Shown here: positions 1 through 8,395 of the stretch, one piece after another
Position numbering within the stretch: position 1 is the first letter of the stretch
Layout of the letters: each line of letters begins with the position of its first letter
Source: Bacteroidales bacterium
GTDB lineage: Bacteria; Bacteroidota; Bacteroidia; Bacteroidales; F082
Direction of reading: 5' to 3'
Assembly (NCBI GenBank): GCA_024689285.1
Contig: JAILDR010000034.1
Coordinates: 1 to 29,862 of the forward strand
Length of the DNA: 29,862 bases
Notes under the pieces: model-generated
What the model saw: the letters and a program-made list of their open reading frames with translations, nothing else
Told to the model about the DNA's origin: nothing
Database searches by the model: none
Position numbers and translations under genes: made by a program

Positions 1-237
1 AAAATATTTTGTAACCACCGAACTCCATAGACCATTAGAGTCTTTTACACGAATGGAGTAGGAGTGTAATCCTGGCAAAAGGCCGGATATATCAACTGTT
101 GATGTCACTGCCTGTGCCGAACTGATGTCACCATCCAGCCAATAGAGCTGCTGGGTGATGGTGTTCGGCGTCTGTGCCATCATCGTCGTGCAGACGACAG
201 TGGCGACAGCGAGCAATATGCTTCTTAGTCTGTTCAT
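1..237 (-). CDS. Secreted protein, N-terminal part only (cut by window edge)
   Basis: An open frame starts at ATG 237-235 and runs off the left edge after 79 codons. The N-terminus is a signal peptide: MNRLRS, a hydrophobic stretch, then an MMAQT cleavage region. The mature part begins with a YWLDGD motif and continues with ISGLLPGLHSYSIRVKD and a WSS motif. This resembles a small beta-sandwich module found in many secreted Bacteroidetes proteins. The gene lies 19 bp downstream of the beta-helix-like gene on the same strand, so the two are probably cotranscribed. The C-terminus and therefore the function cannot be seen; an exported cell-surface or T9SS-type protein is possible but unproven. 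Confidence 0.7.
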   Translation of the reverse strand, partial: MNRLRSILLAVATVVCTTMMAQTPNTITQQLYWLDGDISSAQAVTSTVDISGLLPGLHSYSIRVKDSNGLWSSVVTKYF

Positions 238-256
238 AGTCGTTTGCAAATAATGG

Positions 257-1306
257 TTAGCGGGTCTCCGCATCGAAAGTTACATTAAGATTTGTACCAT
301 CAACATCAAGCTGCAGGCTTTTCACTACAGGCGTTGCCGGCACTCTGCTCCAAGGATATTTGCCTCCGCTAACGCCAATTGGTGTCCCATCCGTGCCAAG
401 CCATGTTGGTTGTATCAGTGTAAAGGTTCTGGTTGGGGTATATGCATCATTGTTAGCGTCGCTGAAAATTTGTGTATATCTATCAACCTCAATGAGGTCA
501 TATGATGTAAAAGAAATATTGCCCATATGTTGCCTGTAAATACAATTATAAACAGTAGCACCTAGGCCAACTCTATTATATTCATAGTTACTGGAGTAGC
601 CACTAGAGTACCAGTATGTGAAAACGCAGTTTTTCCATGTAAAAGCAGAACAAGCTAAATCTCCTGTTATATTGCCTCCTGTATATCTACCAATGCAACT
701 AGTGATAATGCAATGGTCAATGAGTACCGTGCTTCCCAATTGGAATGCTCTCACACAACCGTTGACATAACAATTTGTCACCAATAAGTTATTGGCCATA
801 ATGTCAGAAAGACCATAAATGTAACATGTATAGCAATCGCAGAAAGTGACCTTTGTAATTTCACTGCGAATACTTATATCACGTCTAAAACTGCATTTTT
901 TGATAGTTACATTTGTCAGAGGGGAAGATGCGTTATTGATAAAGTAATCATTGAAATATACACCTTCAATATGAACATTGCTCAAGGTTGCGTCAGTCAC
1001 TCCAATAGTCAGATTGCCGTTAATTTGGGTAATCCCAGTACCATTGGTCTCATCTTCTTCAAACCCAGAGCCATAGATGTTTACCGATTTGGTGAGGTCC
1101 GTCGCATTAAATTGTCCAGGAGAAAGTGTAATCACATCGCCATCAACGGCAGCGGCGTATGCATTGGCAAAAGCCGTCTGGGTTGTGAATACGGTCACGT
1201 TGTCGCCATGTTGCAAGGTGGCGGTCATGACATCGGTTTTCTGAGCCTGTGCCATTGTCATGCAACACAGTGCAATTACTGAAAGGATAAAATTTCTTGT
1301 TTTCAT
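257..1306 (-). CDS. Secreted right-handed beta-helix-like protein
   Basis: The protein has about 349 residues. I chose ATG 1306 because it begins a clear signal peptide (MKTRNFILSVIALCCMTMAQAQ); the frame is open further upstream but that part is not signal-like. After the signal comes a stretch ending VDGDVITLSPGQF, typical of the first coil of pectate-lyase-like or polymorphic-outer-membrane-type beta-helices. Many short beta-strand repeats follow at roughly residues 60-270, with frequent N, C and V (for example LTNVTIKKCSF, VLIDHCIITSC). The last 25 residues form a separate short segment. The protein is probably surface-exposed or extracellular. No catalytic motif is evident, so enzymatic activity is not claimed. 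It lies 151 bp downstream of the kelch/AraC regulator and 19 bp upstream of another secreted-protein gene. Confidence 0.65.
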   Translation of the reverse strand: MKTRNFILSVIALCCMTMAQAQKTDVMTATLQHGDNVTVFTTQTAFANAYAAAVDGDVITLSPGQFNATDLTKSVNIYGSGFEEDETNGTGITQINGNLTIGVTDATLSNVHIEGVYFNDYFINNASSPLTNVTIKKCSFRRDISIRSEITKVTFCDCYTCYIYGLSDIMANNLLVTNCYVNGCVRAFQLGSTVLIDHCIITSCIGRYTGGNITGDLACSAFTWKNCVFTYWYSSGYSSNYEYNRVGLGATVYNCIYRQHMGNISFTSYDLIEVDRYTQIFSDANNDAYTPTRTFTLIQPTWLGTDGTPIGVSGGKYPWSRVPATPVVKSLQLDVDGTNLNVTFDAETR

Positions 1307-1352
1307 TTTTGTTGAATTGTTTAGATTTTTGTTTGTTAGATTTTTAAGGGTG

Positions 1353-1360
1353 CAAAAGTA
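1353..1360 (-). promoter_or_regulatory. Putative -7 box TACTTTTG for the beta-helix-like gene
   Basis: On the minus strand the bases read TACTTTTG, an exact match to the Bacteroidetes -7 consensus TAnnTTTG, about 47 bp upstream of the chosen ATG at 1306. No TTTG is present at the usual -33 spacing, so this is only a half-promoter match. Confidence 0.45.
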
Positions 1361-1395
1361 ATGCAAAGCACGGGTACGGGCTGCGATAATACACG

Positions 1396-1433
1396 AAAAT
1401 CGACTTGCAAAGTGTATTTTGCAAGTCGATTTT
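1396..1433 (-). terminator. Perfect 16-bp inverted repeat with 6-nt loop (terminator or operator)
   Basis: The arms are 1396-1411 (AAAATCGACTTGCAAA) and 1418-1433, exact reverse complements, with loop GTGTAT between. The stem starts with a run of A and ends with a run of T, so it could act as a terminator in either direction. It sits 24 bp past the stop codon of the kelch/AraC regulator (1458) and upstream of the promoter-like box of the secreted protein. It may end the regulator transcript. Because it lies between a regulator and a possible target gene it could instead be a binding site. The sequence does not decide between these. Confidence 0.6.
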
Positions 1434-1457
1434 ACGATTTGTCAGTCTTTTTTGGGG

Positions 1458-3182
1458 TCAGGAAACGCTCTGTTGCGCCACCCACTCTTTTGGGGTCATG
1501 CCAGTGGCAGTCTTGAAGACGCGGAAGAAGGTGCTCTCGTTGGCGAAGCCTGACTCCGAGGCCACGGTGGAAATCTTCATGTCGGATGTCTGGCACAGCA
1601 ACTGCTTGGCATGCTTCAAACGGTAGTCGTTGACAAATTGGTTGAATGTGCAGCCTTGGGCGTTGATGCAGGCAGAAACGGCATTGCGGTGTACGCCAAG
1701 GGCATCGGCCACGTCGGTAATCTTCAGTTCGGGGTTCAGATAAAGGTGCTGTGTCTCCATCAATTGGGTGATGCGGGCCATCAGTTCATTGGCAGTACTG
1801 TCAGGCACGTCATTGCGAGTGGGACACTGTGGAGCGTGGCAATCCAGACCACCAGTTTCCGTTTCTACTTGTGGCATAGATTGCTTCGTCGTTCCTCCTC
1901 GCAATGACGCGAAGCGACGAATAATCGCCACCACAGTCACAACCAACATCACACCGCAAAGCACCCATATCCAAGCCCTATATGGCTGTGTGTCAGTAAT
2001 TATCGCCATTGTTTTAGGTGTCTCTGTATGGAGAAGCCACACCGAAGCGAGAGGCGAGAAGTTGTCGCCAATGATGCCTCCCGCGACGAGGAGGTCGCCG
2101 TCGGGCGTCAGCACGGGTGTGGCATCGCCAAAACCGTCCAACGGACCCATATAATATAAGGTGAGCGGTGCCGGTTGTTTGTCGTAGTCCACCGCCACTA
2201 CGTAAACGCGGCTTGTCGAGTCGTTGCCTATCAGATAGGCACGCTTTGCCCTTGGGTCTGCAATGGCAGGATGGTCGTACTTAATGCTGCCATAGTCCGA
2301 CATCGTAGGCACTGGAACAGTAGTTTGCAAAAGCGAAAAGGCGGTGTCTTTTATGTGGATGAAAACAACTTCGCCATCATGATTGTATGCCGCAACGAGA
2401 TAAGAATAGTCGTTCAAGGCTTCGTCTCCGATGAAAGACTCTACTGCATGGTTGTTTTGGGTGTATAAAAACGGCATCCAATTTTTCAGCAGCGGCACGC
2501 TGAACGGCTCACCATTCAGTCGATCGACGGTGTCGCAAGGCTCGAAACGACCACGCCACACCGCACCGAAAGCGATAACATCATCGGAAACAGGCAATAA
2601 ATAAGGAGAGGAACGCCATGCGGCCACTTCCTTCACATGATGGAAAAACTTCTGCCCGTCGAACACCTCGAAAGCGTCGTTGTCGCAATGGTTGCCTGTG
2701 ATGAGCACCCGTCCGCTGTCGAGTTCGACACCCTGGGCAAAGGCCCTCTTATGGTCGAGGCTGCCGAAACCCTCAAAGATATGTGTCGTGCTGTTGTACA
2801 TCTCCGCTTCATAGCTCTGCCCAATGCCGAGGTTCCTTTCGTGGCCTCCGCACAGGAGTACCTTCTTGCCATTGTCCATCACTACAGCCATGCCGTTGTC
2901 GTGAGGATAAACCGTAGGAACGACATGCCATTCTCCGTTGCTGAAGTACTCGGCGGTGGAAGTCATCACGAGTCCCGAGGTGTGGCCGCCTACCACCGTC
3001 AGTTCGCCGTTGGCATAAAACACGTTGTGACCTGAACGCGGCAGGTTCATGTCGGGCAAGCGCTCGGCTTCTATTTTTTGCCACAACGAAATAGTGTCCC
3101 GGCCGACAGGTTGTCCTGTCAGCAGGGACACTGATGCGAGCATCAAAAACAATATGCTATGTCGTCTCATGCGATGGGCCAT
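1458..3182 (-). CDS. Membrane-bound one-component regulator: kelch-like propeller, TM helix, AraC-type HTH
   Basis: The protein has about 574 residues. Start ATG 3182 (MAHRMRRH) leaves a 20-bp gap after the MFS gene; the ATG at 3170 is equally possible. The signal-like N-terminus (ILFLMLASVSLLTG) is followed by about 380 residues with kelch-type repeats, seen as VVGGHTSG...AEYF, LLCGGHERN...AEMY, VLITGN...FEVF and LLVAGGIIGD. One TM helix (about residues 402-420, WVLCGVMLVVTVVAIIRRF) follows, then a linker, then a two-HTH AraC domain (about 465-570). The end of that domain reads GFANESTFFRVFKTATGMTPKEW, in short pieces typical of the family. The domain order predicts periplasmic sensing by the propeller and cytoplasmic DNA binding. 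It lacks the kinase and receiver modules of hybrid two-component systems. Part of the linker is encoded by an interspersed palindromic repeat (1808-1909). Targets are unknown; the secreted genes downstream are candidates. Confidence 0.8.
   Translation of the reverse strand: MAHRMRRHSILFLMLASVSLLTGQPVGRDTISLWQKIEAERLPDMNLPRSGHNVFYANGELTVVGGHTSGLVMTSTAEYFSNGEWHVVPTVYPHDNGMAVVMDNGKKVLLCGGHERNLGIGQSYEAEMYNSTTHIFEGFGSLDHKRAFAQGVELDSGRVLITGNHCDNDAFEVFDGQKFFHHVKEVAAWRSSPYLLPVSDDVIAFGAVWRGRFEPCDTVDRLNGEPFSVPLLKNWMPFLYTQNNHAVESFIGDEALNDYSYLVAAYNHDGEVVFIHIKDTAFSLLQTTVPVPTMSDYGSIKYDHPAIADPRAKRAYLIGNDSTSRVYVVAVDYDKQPAPLTLYYMGPLDGFGDATPVLTPDGDLLVAGGIIGDNFSPLASVWLLHTETPKTMAIITDTQPYRAWIWVLCGVMLVVTVVAIIRRFASLRGGTTKQSMPQVETETGGLDCHAPQCPTRNDVPDSTANELMARITQLMETQHLYLNPELKITDVADALGVHRNAVSACINAQGCTFNQFVNDYRLKHAKQLLCQTSDMKISTVASESGFANESTFFRVFKTATGMTPKEWVAQQSVS
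1808..1909. repeat. Interspersed palindromic repeat inside the regulator gene
   Basis: The outer arms CGTCATTGCGAG (1808-1819) and CTCGCAATGACG (1898-1909) are perfect reverse complements. Inner arms GCAATC (1839-1844) and GATTGC (1879-1884) are also complementary. The right half, from GATTGCTTCGTC to CTCGCAATGAC (1879-1908), matches from memory a palindromic element scattered through many bacterial genomes, whose chance translations contain SLRGGTTKQS and CFVVPPRNDA. Here the element lies wholly in frame within the linker between the TM helix and the HTH domain. Confidence 0.7.
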
Positions 3183-3202
3183 AGCTATGGTTTTTGGTGG
3201 CT

Positions 3203-4816
3203 TTACTTGATGTTCGGCTCCTCCAATCCGAGGTGCTTCTTGGCATCCACGCGCTTTAAGATGACACCGATGATGAGTGCAGCAACACCGAGGCAGGCGA
3301 GCATGACCAGCGGCCAAGTGTAGTCGAGGGCCACAGGGTCGGTAACACCGGGATTGGTGTTTTCCAAAACCTTACCAATCAGCAGCGGGAACAGCCACAA
3401 GCCGATGTTCTGGATCCAGAAAATGAGTGCGTAGGCTGAACCGATAATTTTCTCGTCCACCAGCTTCGGGACGCTCGGCCACAAGGCAGCAGGCACCAAC
3501 GAGAACGAGGCACCCAACACCAGGATGGTCACGTATGCCACTACCACACCGCCAACGGCATTGCCCTTGAACATAGGCAGGACAAAGGCAAAGGTGAGGT
3601 GGCAGATGATGAGCAGCAAGGAACCAATCATCAGCATGGATGCAGCCTTACCCTTCTTGTCGACATAGCTGCCGAGGATGGGCGTAATGGCCACAGCCAA
3701 CAGCGGGAACACGGCGAAGATGGTCTCTGCTGTGCCACGCATGAAGCCCATGTAGCAGTATACCACAAGGGCGACGACGGCGAAAGCCATCAAACCGATT
3801 TTCATGCTCTTGTTTTTCGAGAAGTTGCTGGAGAAGGAGCAGATAGCCACCACAAGCATGATAATGTATTGCACGATGGTGACGGTGTCGCCAGCCCAGA
3901 ACGACCCTGCGGCAGGCTCAGTCAGGGTGAGGTTGCATTGAAGCATGTTGACAGCGTATTTCTGGAACGGGAAAATGGCCGAGTAGTAAAGCACGCAGAG
4001 TAAAGCAACCAGCCAGAAACCGAGGCTCGACAAAATCTTGCCGATGTCGCTGATTTTGAACGGATCGTCTTTCTCTTCAGCTTCACCGGTCTGTGCATCG
4101 AGTTTCTTGTCCATGAAGAAATATACCACAAACATGATAAGAGCGATGCAGAGCAACACCACACCGAAAGCCACGGAACGGCTCACGTTGACGTGACCGC
4201 CAAGTTTGGCGAAGAAGGGTGAGAAAATCATGCAGGTGGCCACACCCAGACGAGCCAAAGCCATCTCTGAGCCCATGGCCAAGGCTGTCTCGCGACCCTT
4301 GAACCATTTCACGATACCACGGCTCACGGTGATGCCGGCCATCTCAGTGCCGCAACCGAAGATCATGAAGCCGAGGGCAGCCAGCTTGGCTGAGGCGGGC
4401 ATGCCGCGATAGAACGGCGAAACGCCCAGCTCATCAAAGCCAGGAATGTAGTTCAAGTGATTGTTAAACCAAGTTTCAGCACCGCTGCCAATGAACGACT
4501 CGCTGATGGCATAGTACTTAATCAAGCCACCGACGAGCATCACAGCGCCTGAAAGCACAGCGGTGAAACGCACGCCCATCTTGTCGAGGATGATACCTGC
4601 GAAGATGAGGAAGAACACGAAGACGTTCAGGAAAGTCTCAGCGCCCTGCATGGTGCCGAAGGCGAGGCTGTCCCATCCACGCTCGGTCTGCATCAGATCC
4701 TTGATGGGGGACAGAATGTCCATGAAGATGTAGCTGCAAAACATGGCCAAAGCCAAGAGCAGCAAGGCAATCCACCGCATGGTGGGGTTGTCTCTCAATG
4801 TGAGTTTTTCGGTCAT
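3203..4816 (-). CDS. MFS transporter
   Basis: The 537-residue membrane protein has about 12 hydrophobic segments, with a cytoplasmic-looking charged loop near the middle (DKKLDAQTGEAEEKDD, about residues 240). The first loop carries AGIILDKMGVR, corresponding to MFS motif A between helices 2 and 3. A related motif (GSYVDKKGK) stands in the second half, as expected from the internal duplication of the family. The substrate cannot be read from sequence. The adjacent upstream M16 peptidase (38 bp away) makes peptide transport an appealing guess, and the fold reminds me of MFSD1-like dipeptide carriers, but this is inference. The 20-bp gap to the kelch/AraC regulator suggests one transcript. Confidence 0.85.
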   Translation of the reverse strand: MTEKLTLRDNPTMRWIALLLLALAMFCSYIFMDILSPIKDLMQTERGWDSLAFGTMQGAETFLNVFVFFLIFAGIILDKMGVRFTAVLSGAVMLVGGLIKYYAISESFIGSGAETWFNNHLNYIPGFDELGVSPFYRGMPASAKLAALGFMIFGCGTEMAGITVSRGIVKWFKGRETALAMGSEMALARLGVATCMIFSPFFAKLGGHVNVSRSVAFGVVLLCIALIMFVVYFFMDKKLDAQTGEAEEKDDPFKISDIGKILSSLGFWLVALLCVLYYSAIFPFQKYAVNMLQCNLTLTEPAAGSFWAGDTVTIVQYIIMLVVAICSFSSNFSKNKSMKIGLMAFAVVALVVYCYMGFMRGTAETIFAVFPLLAVAITPILGSYVDKKGKAASMLMIGSLLLIICHLTFAFVLPMFKGNAVGGVVVAYVTILVLGASFSLVPAALWPSVPKLVDEKIIGSAYALIFWIQNIGLWLFPLLIGKVLENTNPGVTDPVALDYTWPLVMLACLGVAALIIGVILKRVDAKKHLGLEEPNIK

Positions 4817-4854
4817 AGGTATTTGAATTTAAAGATTTAAGATTCAATAATTAA

Positions 4855-7656
4855 TTATTCAGGGATTTGAACCACTTCCTTCTTGTAGCCCTTCAGCACG
4901 GCCTTAGCCATATTGGCCACATCTTCAGCGGTAATGCCGTTGATGATGTCGTTGTAGTCCTGCATCGGGTTATAGCCATATTGCTCTTGGGTCACGATGC
5001 TGTTCATCCAATAGCGGTTGCTCTCCAGGTCTTCAGAATGTTTCTTGACAAGGAATTCTTTCACCTTTTTCAGGTCTTCAGGGCGCGGACCGTTGTTGGC
5101 CACATTTTGGAGCTCGGCAAGGGCAATGCCTATCAGTTTCTCATACATCTCCTTGTTGGTATCGAAGCCGATGAGGAACATGAACGACTCTTTCGGGAGT
5201 AGACTCAAGTTGCCGTTGACACCAACACCATAGGTGCCGCCTTCGTCCTCGCGGATTTTCTCGGTGTAAACAATATCCATCACGTCACTTAACACTTGCA
5301 TGGTCAATTGGCTCTTGCGGGTGAATTTCATGTCACCATTATAGATGATATAGCAGGTCACTTTGGGATTCTCCATGGCCTTGGTGTAATGGCTGGTGAT
5401 ATCCTTGTCGGTGAGGAGGGGCACATTGGTGGTCCAGGTCTCGTCATTCTTCTTGGTCTTCAGCGAACCGATGTATTGTTCAACCAAGGGTTCGAATGTT
5501 TCGGGGTCGATGTTGCCCACGAAGGTGAAGACGAAGTTGTTGGCATCCTTGAAACGGTCAGCGTAGAGTTTCATGGCCTTGGCATAGTCCACCTTGTCGT
5601 AGTCCTCAGCCTTCATGCGGGTGACCAGCGGATGGTTGTCGTAAAGGGCGAACATGAGATTGTCGCGGAAAGCGATGTCGGGATTTGACTCAATGTTGGC
5701 CACCATCGACTTGGTGCGGGTGATGTAGGATTGGAAAGCTTCCTCGTCGCTGCGGGGTGAGGTGAAATACAAATAGGTAAGCTGCAACAGGGTCTCCAAG
5801 TCGCGGGCGGAGCAGTTGCCCGACATACCTTCGGTGATGTTGCTGATGTAGGGGTTGACCGAGGCTTTCTTGCCAGCCAGCACCTTGGGGAGGTCGATGG
5901 CGCTGAAGTTGCCCACGCCACCGAGGGTGGCCAGGGAGTTGACTTCCTGCAAGGTGTACGGGTCGTTTTGATCCATAACGGAATAACCGCCAAAACTGTA
6001 GACGGACATCATCACTTCGTCGTCTTTGAAAGTGGTGGGCTTATAGATCACTTTCGCGCCGTTCTTCAGGGTGAGGATGGTGGCGTCGAAGGTGTCGTCA
6101 TGTTTCTTGCTCTCGATGGCACCTTTCACAGGCAATGTGGCGATGAGAGGCTCGTTGCTGACGGTTTCTTCATAAGGGGTGACCTCAACTTCAGAGGCTT
6201 TTTGGAACATGGCTAAGAGCTCAGCCTTGGTGGGCAACACTTCGCCTTTCTTTTCAGGGGCGGTGAGGGTGATGACGATATTGTCCTCACGGATGAGTTC
6301 TTTGGCGTAGGCGTTGATGGCCTCGACGGGTAAGTTAGGCAGGATTTGGCCGAGCAACATGTATTCGTTCTCGATGCCCGGCAGAGGCTCATTGGTGAGG
6401 AAGTGGTTGAGGATGGGGTAGAAGAGACGGCTTGTTTCTTGTTTGTCGCGCTCATCATATTGGTTTTCAATGTGCTTCTGTAAGTCAGCCTTGGCGCGCT
6501 CAAATTCTGAGGCCGTGAAGCCGTATTGTTGCATACGCTTGTTCTCGGCAATGATGGCATTCATGGCCTCATCAATGCCGTCTTTGTCTTTAGCGTAGGC
6601 GAATGTGCTCCAGGCATCCTTGGTGTCGCTGATGAAGAAAGTGCCGTAATAGCCATAGCCAACGATGAAGGGCGGGTTGGCTTTTTGGGTGAGTTCTTCC
6701 ATGCGGTTGTTGTACATGGTGCTTACGAGTTCGTCGATGTAGCCTTTAATCCAATAGCTGATGTCGCTTTTTGCCTCGTTCGGCACCACATCGTGTTTGT
6801 AGTAGATCGAAAGGTTGTAGTTGGTCTCTTCGGGGTCGGTGCAGATGCTGATAATGGGTTCAGCGTTATCGGCCACTTGGAAACGGGTACGTTCGGCAGG
6901 GTTGATGGGGGCGGGGATGTCTTCAAAGATGGCCTTCAGGTGCTTTTCCACTTCGTTGACGTCAATGTCGCCGATGATGATGATGCCTTGCAGGTCAGGG
7001 CGATACCACTTGTGATAGTAGGCGCGCAGGGCATCATGGGCGAAACCGCTGACGACCTCTTCGGTGCCGATGGGCAGACGGTGGCCGTAGGGGCTGTTGG
7101 GATAGATTTCGGGCAACATCTTCTGGTAGATGCGCATTTGGGCACCTTGGCCTTGGCGCATTTCCTCTAAGATGACACCGCGCTCTTTGTCGATTTCCTC
7201 GCTCTCAAGAGAGATGAAGCTCGACCAGTCGTGTAGGATGAGGATGCACGAGTCAACGAGACCCATGTTGGTGGTCGGCACGTTGGTGAGCATATAGACG
7301 GTTTGCTCGATGCTGGTCCAGGCGTTGACGTTTTCACCAAACTTCACGCCGTTGTGCTCCATGTAATTAAGAAGGGCCTTGCCCGGGAAGTTGGCGGTGC
7401 CGTTAAAGGCCATGTGCTCAAGGAAGTGGGCCAGACCTTGTTGGTCGTCCTCTTCAAGGATGGAACCGACTTTCTGCGCGATGTAGAAGTTGGCGCGCTG
7501 AGCAGGTTTTTCGTTGTGACGGATGTAGTAGGTCAGTCCGTTTTCCAATTTGCCGCGTCTGACGTTCTGGTCGAAGGGGACGGGCATAGCTTGTTGAGCG
7601 ATCATGGTCGCGCTCAAGACAAGCGTTGCGACTAAAGATAATGTCAGTTTTTTCAT
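4855..7656 (-). CDS. M16 family zinc metallopeptidase (pitrilysin/insulinase type), exported
   Basis: The 933-residue protein has a signal peptide (MKKLTLSLVATLVLSATMIAQ). The inverted zinc motif HXXEH is present as H77-F-L-E80-H81 in GLAHFLEHMAFNGT, with the further acidic ligand region EEIDKERGVILEEM about 75 residues later. The length and a second, catalytically empty M16 half (from about residue 520, starting near LTLKNGAKVIYKPT) fit the two-domain periplasmic peptidases common in Bacteroidetes. It probably degrades peptides in the periplasm. It lies 10 bp after rsmG and 38 bp before the MFS gene, all on the minus strand. Confidence 0.93.
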   Translation of the reverse strand: MKKLTLSLVATLVLSATMIAQQAMPVPFDQNVRRGKLENGLTYYIRHNEKPAQRANFYIAQKVGSILEEDDQQGLAHFLEHMAFNGTANFPGKALLNYMEHNGVKFGENVNAWTSIEQTVYMLTNVPTTNMGLVDSCILILHDWSSFISLESEEIDKERGVILEEMRQGQGAQMRIYQKMLPEIYPNSPYGHRLPIGTEEVVSGFAHDALRAYYHKWYRPDLQGIIIIGDIDVNEVEKHLKAIFEDIPAPINPAERTRFQVADNAEPIISICTDPEETNYNLSIYYKHDVVPNEAKSDISYWIKGYIDELVSTMYNNRMEELTQKANPPFIVGYGYYGTFFISDTKDAWSTFAYAKDKDGIDEAMNAIIAENKRMQQYGFTASEFERAKADLQKHIENQYDERDKQETSRLFYPILNHFLTNEPLPGIENEYMLLGQILPNLPVEAINAYAKELIREDNIVITLTAPEKKGEVLPTKAELLAMFQKASEVEVTPYEETVSNEPLIATLPVKGAIESKKHDDTFDATILTLKNGAKVIYKPTTFKDDEVMMSVYSFGGYSVMDQNDPYTLQEVNSLATLGGVGNFSAIDLPKVLAGKKASVNPYISNITEGMSGNCSARDLETLLQLTYLYFTSPRSDEEAFQSYITRTKSMVANIESNPDIAFRDNLMFALYDNHPLVTRMKAEDYDKVDYAKAMKLYADRFKDANNFVFTFVGNIDPETFEPLVEQYIGSLKTKKNDETWTTNVPLLTDKDITSHYTKAMENPKVTCYIIYNGDMKFTRKSQLTMQVLSDVMDIVYTEKIREDEGGTYGVGVNGNLSLLPKESFMFLIGFDTNKEMYEKLIGIALAELQNVANNGPRPEDLKKVKEFLVKKHSEDLESNRYWMNSIVTQEQYGYNPMQDYNDIINGITAEDVANMAKAVLKGYKKEVVQIPE

Positions 7657-7666
7657 GTTGTTGAAT

Positions 7667-8293
7667 TTAATATAAATGTATTACATATTTTTCAAGATAA
7701 TACTCTTCCTTAAACCATTTGTTAATGGCTACTTTCTTGTGTTTCCAATAACGGTTGAGGGCGTTGAATTCTTCTGTCAGGTCGCCACCTTTCAAGTAAA
7801 TGATGCCGCCTGCTTCCGCATCGCCCCTAATTCTCAATTTGTTGCCTGCGAGATTTGCAATTTCGGGCAGGGTCATCACGGCGCGGCCCGTAATCACGTC
7901 AAACTTGTCTTTTACTTCCTCAGCGCGTTTGTGCTCGGCTACGACATTCTCCAAGCCGATGGCATCTTTCACGGCGTTCACCACCTTGATTTTCTTACCA
8001 GTCCCGTCGATGAGGTAAAAACCGGTCTGAGGAAACATGATGGCCAAAGGAATACCGGGAAAACCACCTCCGGTTCCTAAATCCATGACTTTCATGCCGG
8101 GCAGCAGGTCGAAGTATTTGGCAATGGCCAGCGAGTGCAAAACATGGTGTTCATAGAAAAGTTCCATGTCTTTGCGCGAAATCACATTGATTTTGCTGTT
8201 CCAATCTAAATAAATGTCTTTCAGTGCATTGTATTGTTCTTTCTGCTTGTTGGTTAGCTCAGGGAAATATGTAAAAAGGCTTTTTGTGTCCAT
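7667..8293 (-). CDS. rsmG: 16S rRNA (guanine-N7) methyltransferase RsmG
   Basis: This 208-residue cytoplasmic SAM-dependent enzyme has the usual RsmG length. The SAM-binding motif is VMDLGTGGGFPGIPLAI (about residues 69-85), the RsmG signature, followed by LIDGTGKKIKVV and the ITGRAVMTLPEI segment typical of the family. RsmG makes m7G527 in the 530 loop of 16S rRNA; loss gives low-level streptomycin resistance in several bacteria. It is the first gene of a minus-strand run with the M16 peptidase and MFS genes. A TATCTTTG box stands at 8316-8323, 23 bp upstream of the ATG. Confidence 0.95.
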   Translation of the reverse strand: MDTKSLFTYFPELTNKQKEQYNALKDIYLDWNSKINVISRKDMELFYEHHVLHSLAIAKYFDLLPGMKVMDLGTGGGFPGIPLAIMFPQTGFYLIDGTGKKIKVVNAVKDAIGLENVVAEHKRAEEVKDKFDVITGRAVMTLPEIANLAGNKLRIRGDAEAGGIIYLKGGDLTEEFNALNRYWKHKKVAINKWFKEEYYLEKYVIHLY

Positions 8294-8315
8294 AATGGTG
8301 GCTTGAAACGGGCTT

Positions 8316-8323
8316 CAAAGATA
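8316..8323 (-). promoter_or_regulatory. Putative -7 box TATCTTTG for rsmG
   Basis: The minus strand reads TATCTTTG, an exact TAnnTTTG match, 23 bp before the rsmG ATG. No TTTG is seen at -33. The position in a divergent intergenic region supports promoter function. Confidence 0.55.
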
Positions 8324-8366
8324 GGGAAAATTTTGTTTCGATGCTGTTGTATAAAGGAAAATGTCG

Positions 8367-8374
8367 TACTTTTA
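8367..8374 (+). promoter_or_regulatory. Putative -7 box TACTTTTA for the glucosaminidase gene
   Basis: TACTTTTA differs from TAnnTTTG at the last base. A TTG at 8347-8349 lies 17 bp upstream as a weak -33 element. The box is 21 bp before the ATG at 8396. Confidence 0.4.
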
Positions 8375-8395
8375 CACTTTATTTCAAACAAAGGC

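Noticed and set aside
6526..7170. 214-codon plus-strand frame inside the M16 peptidase gene
   Set aside because: It is antisense to a clear HXXEH peptidase and has no recognisable motif or start context.
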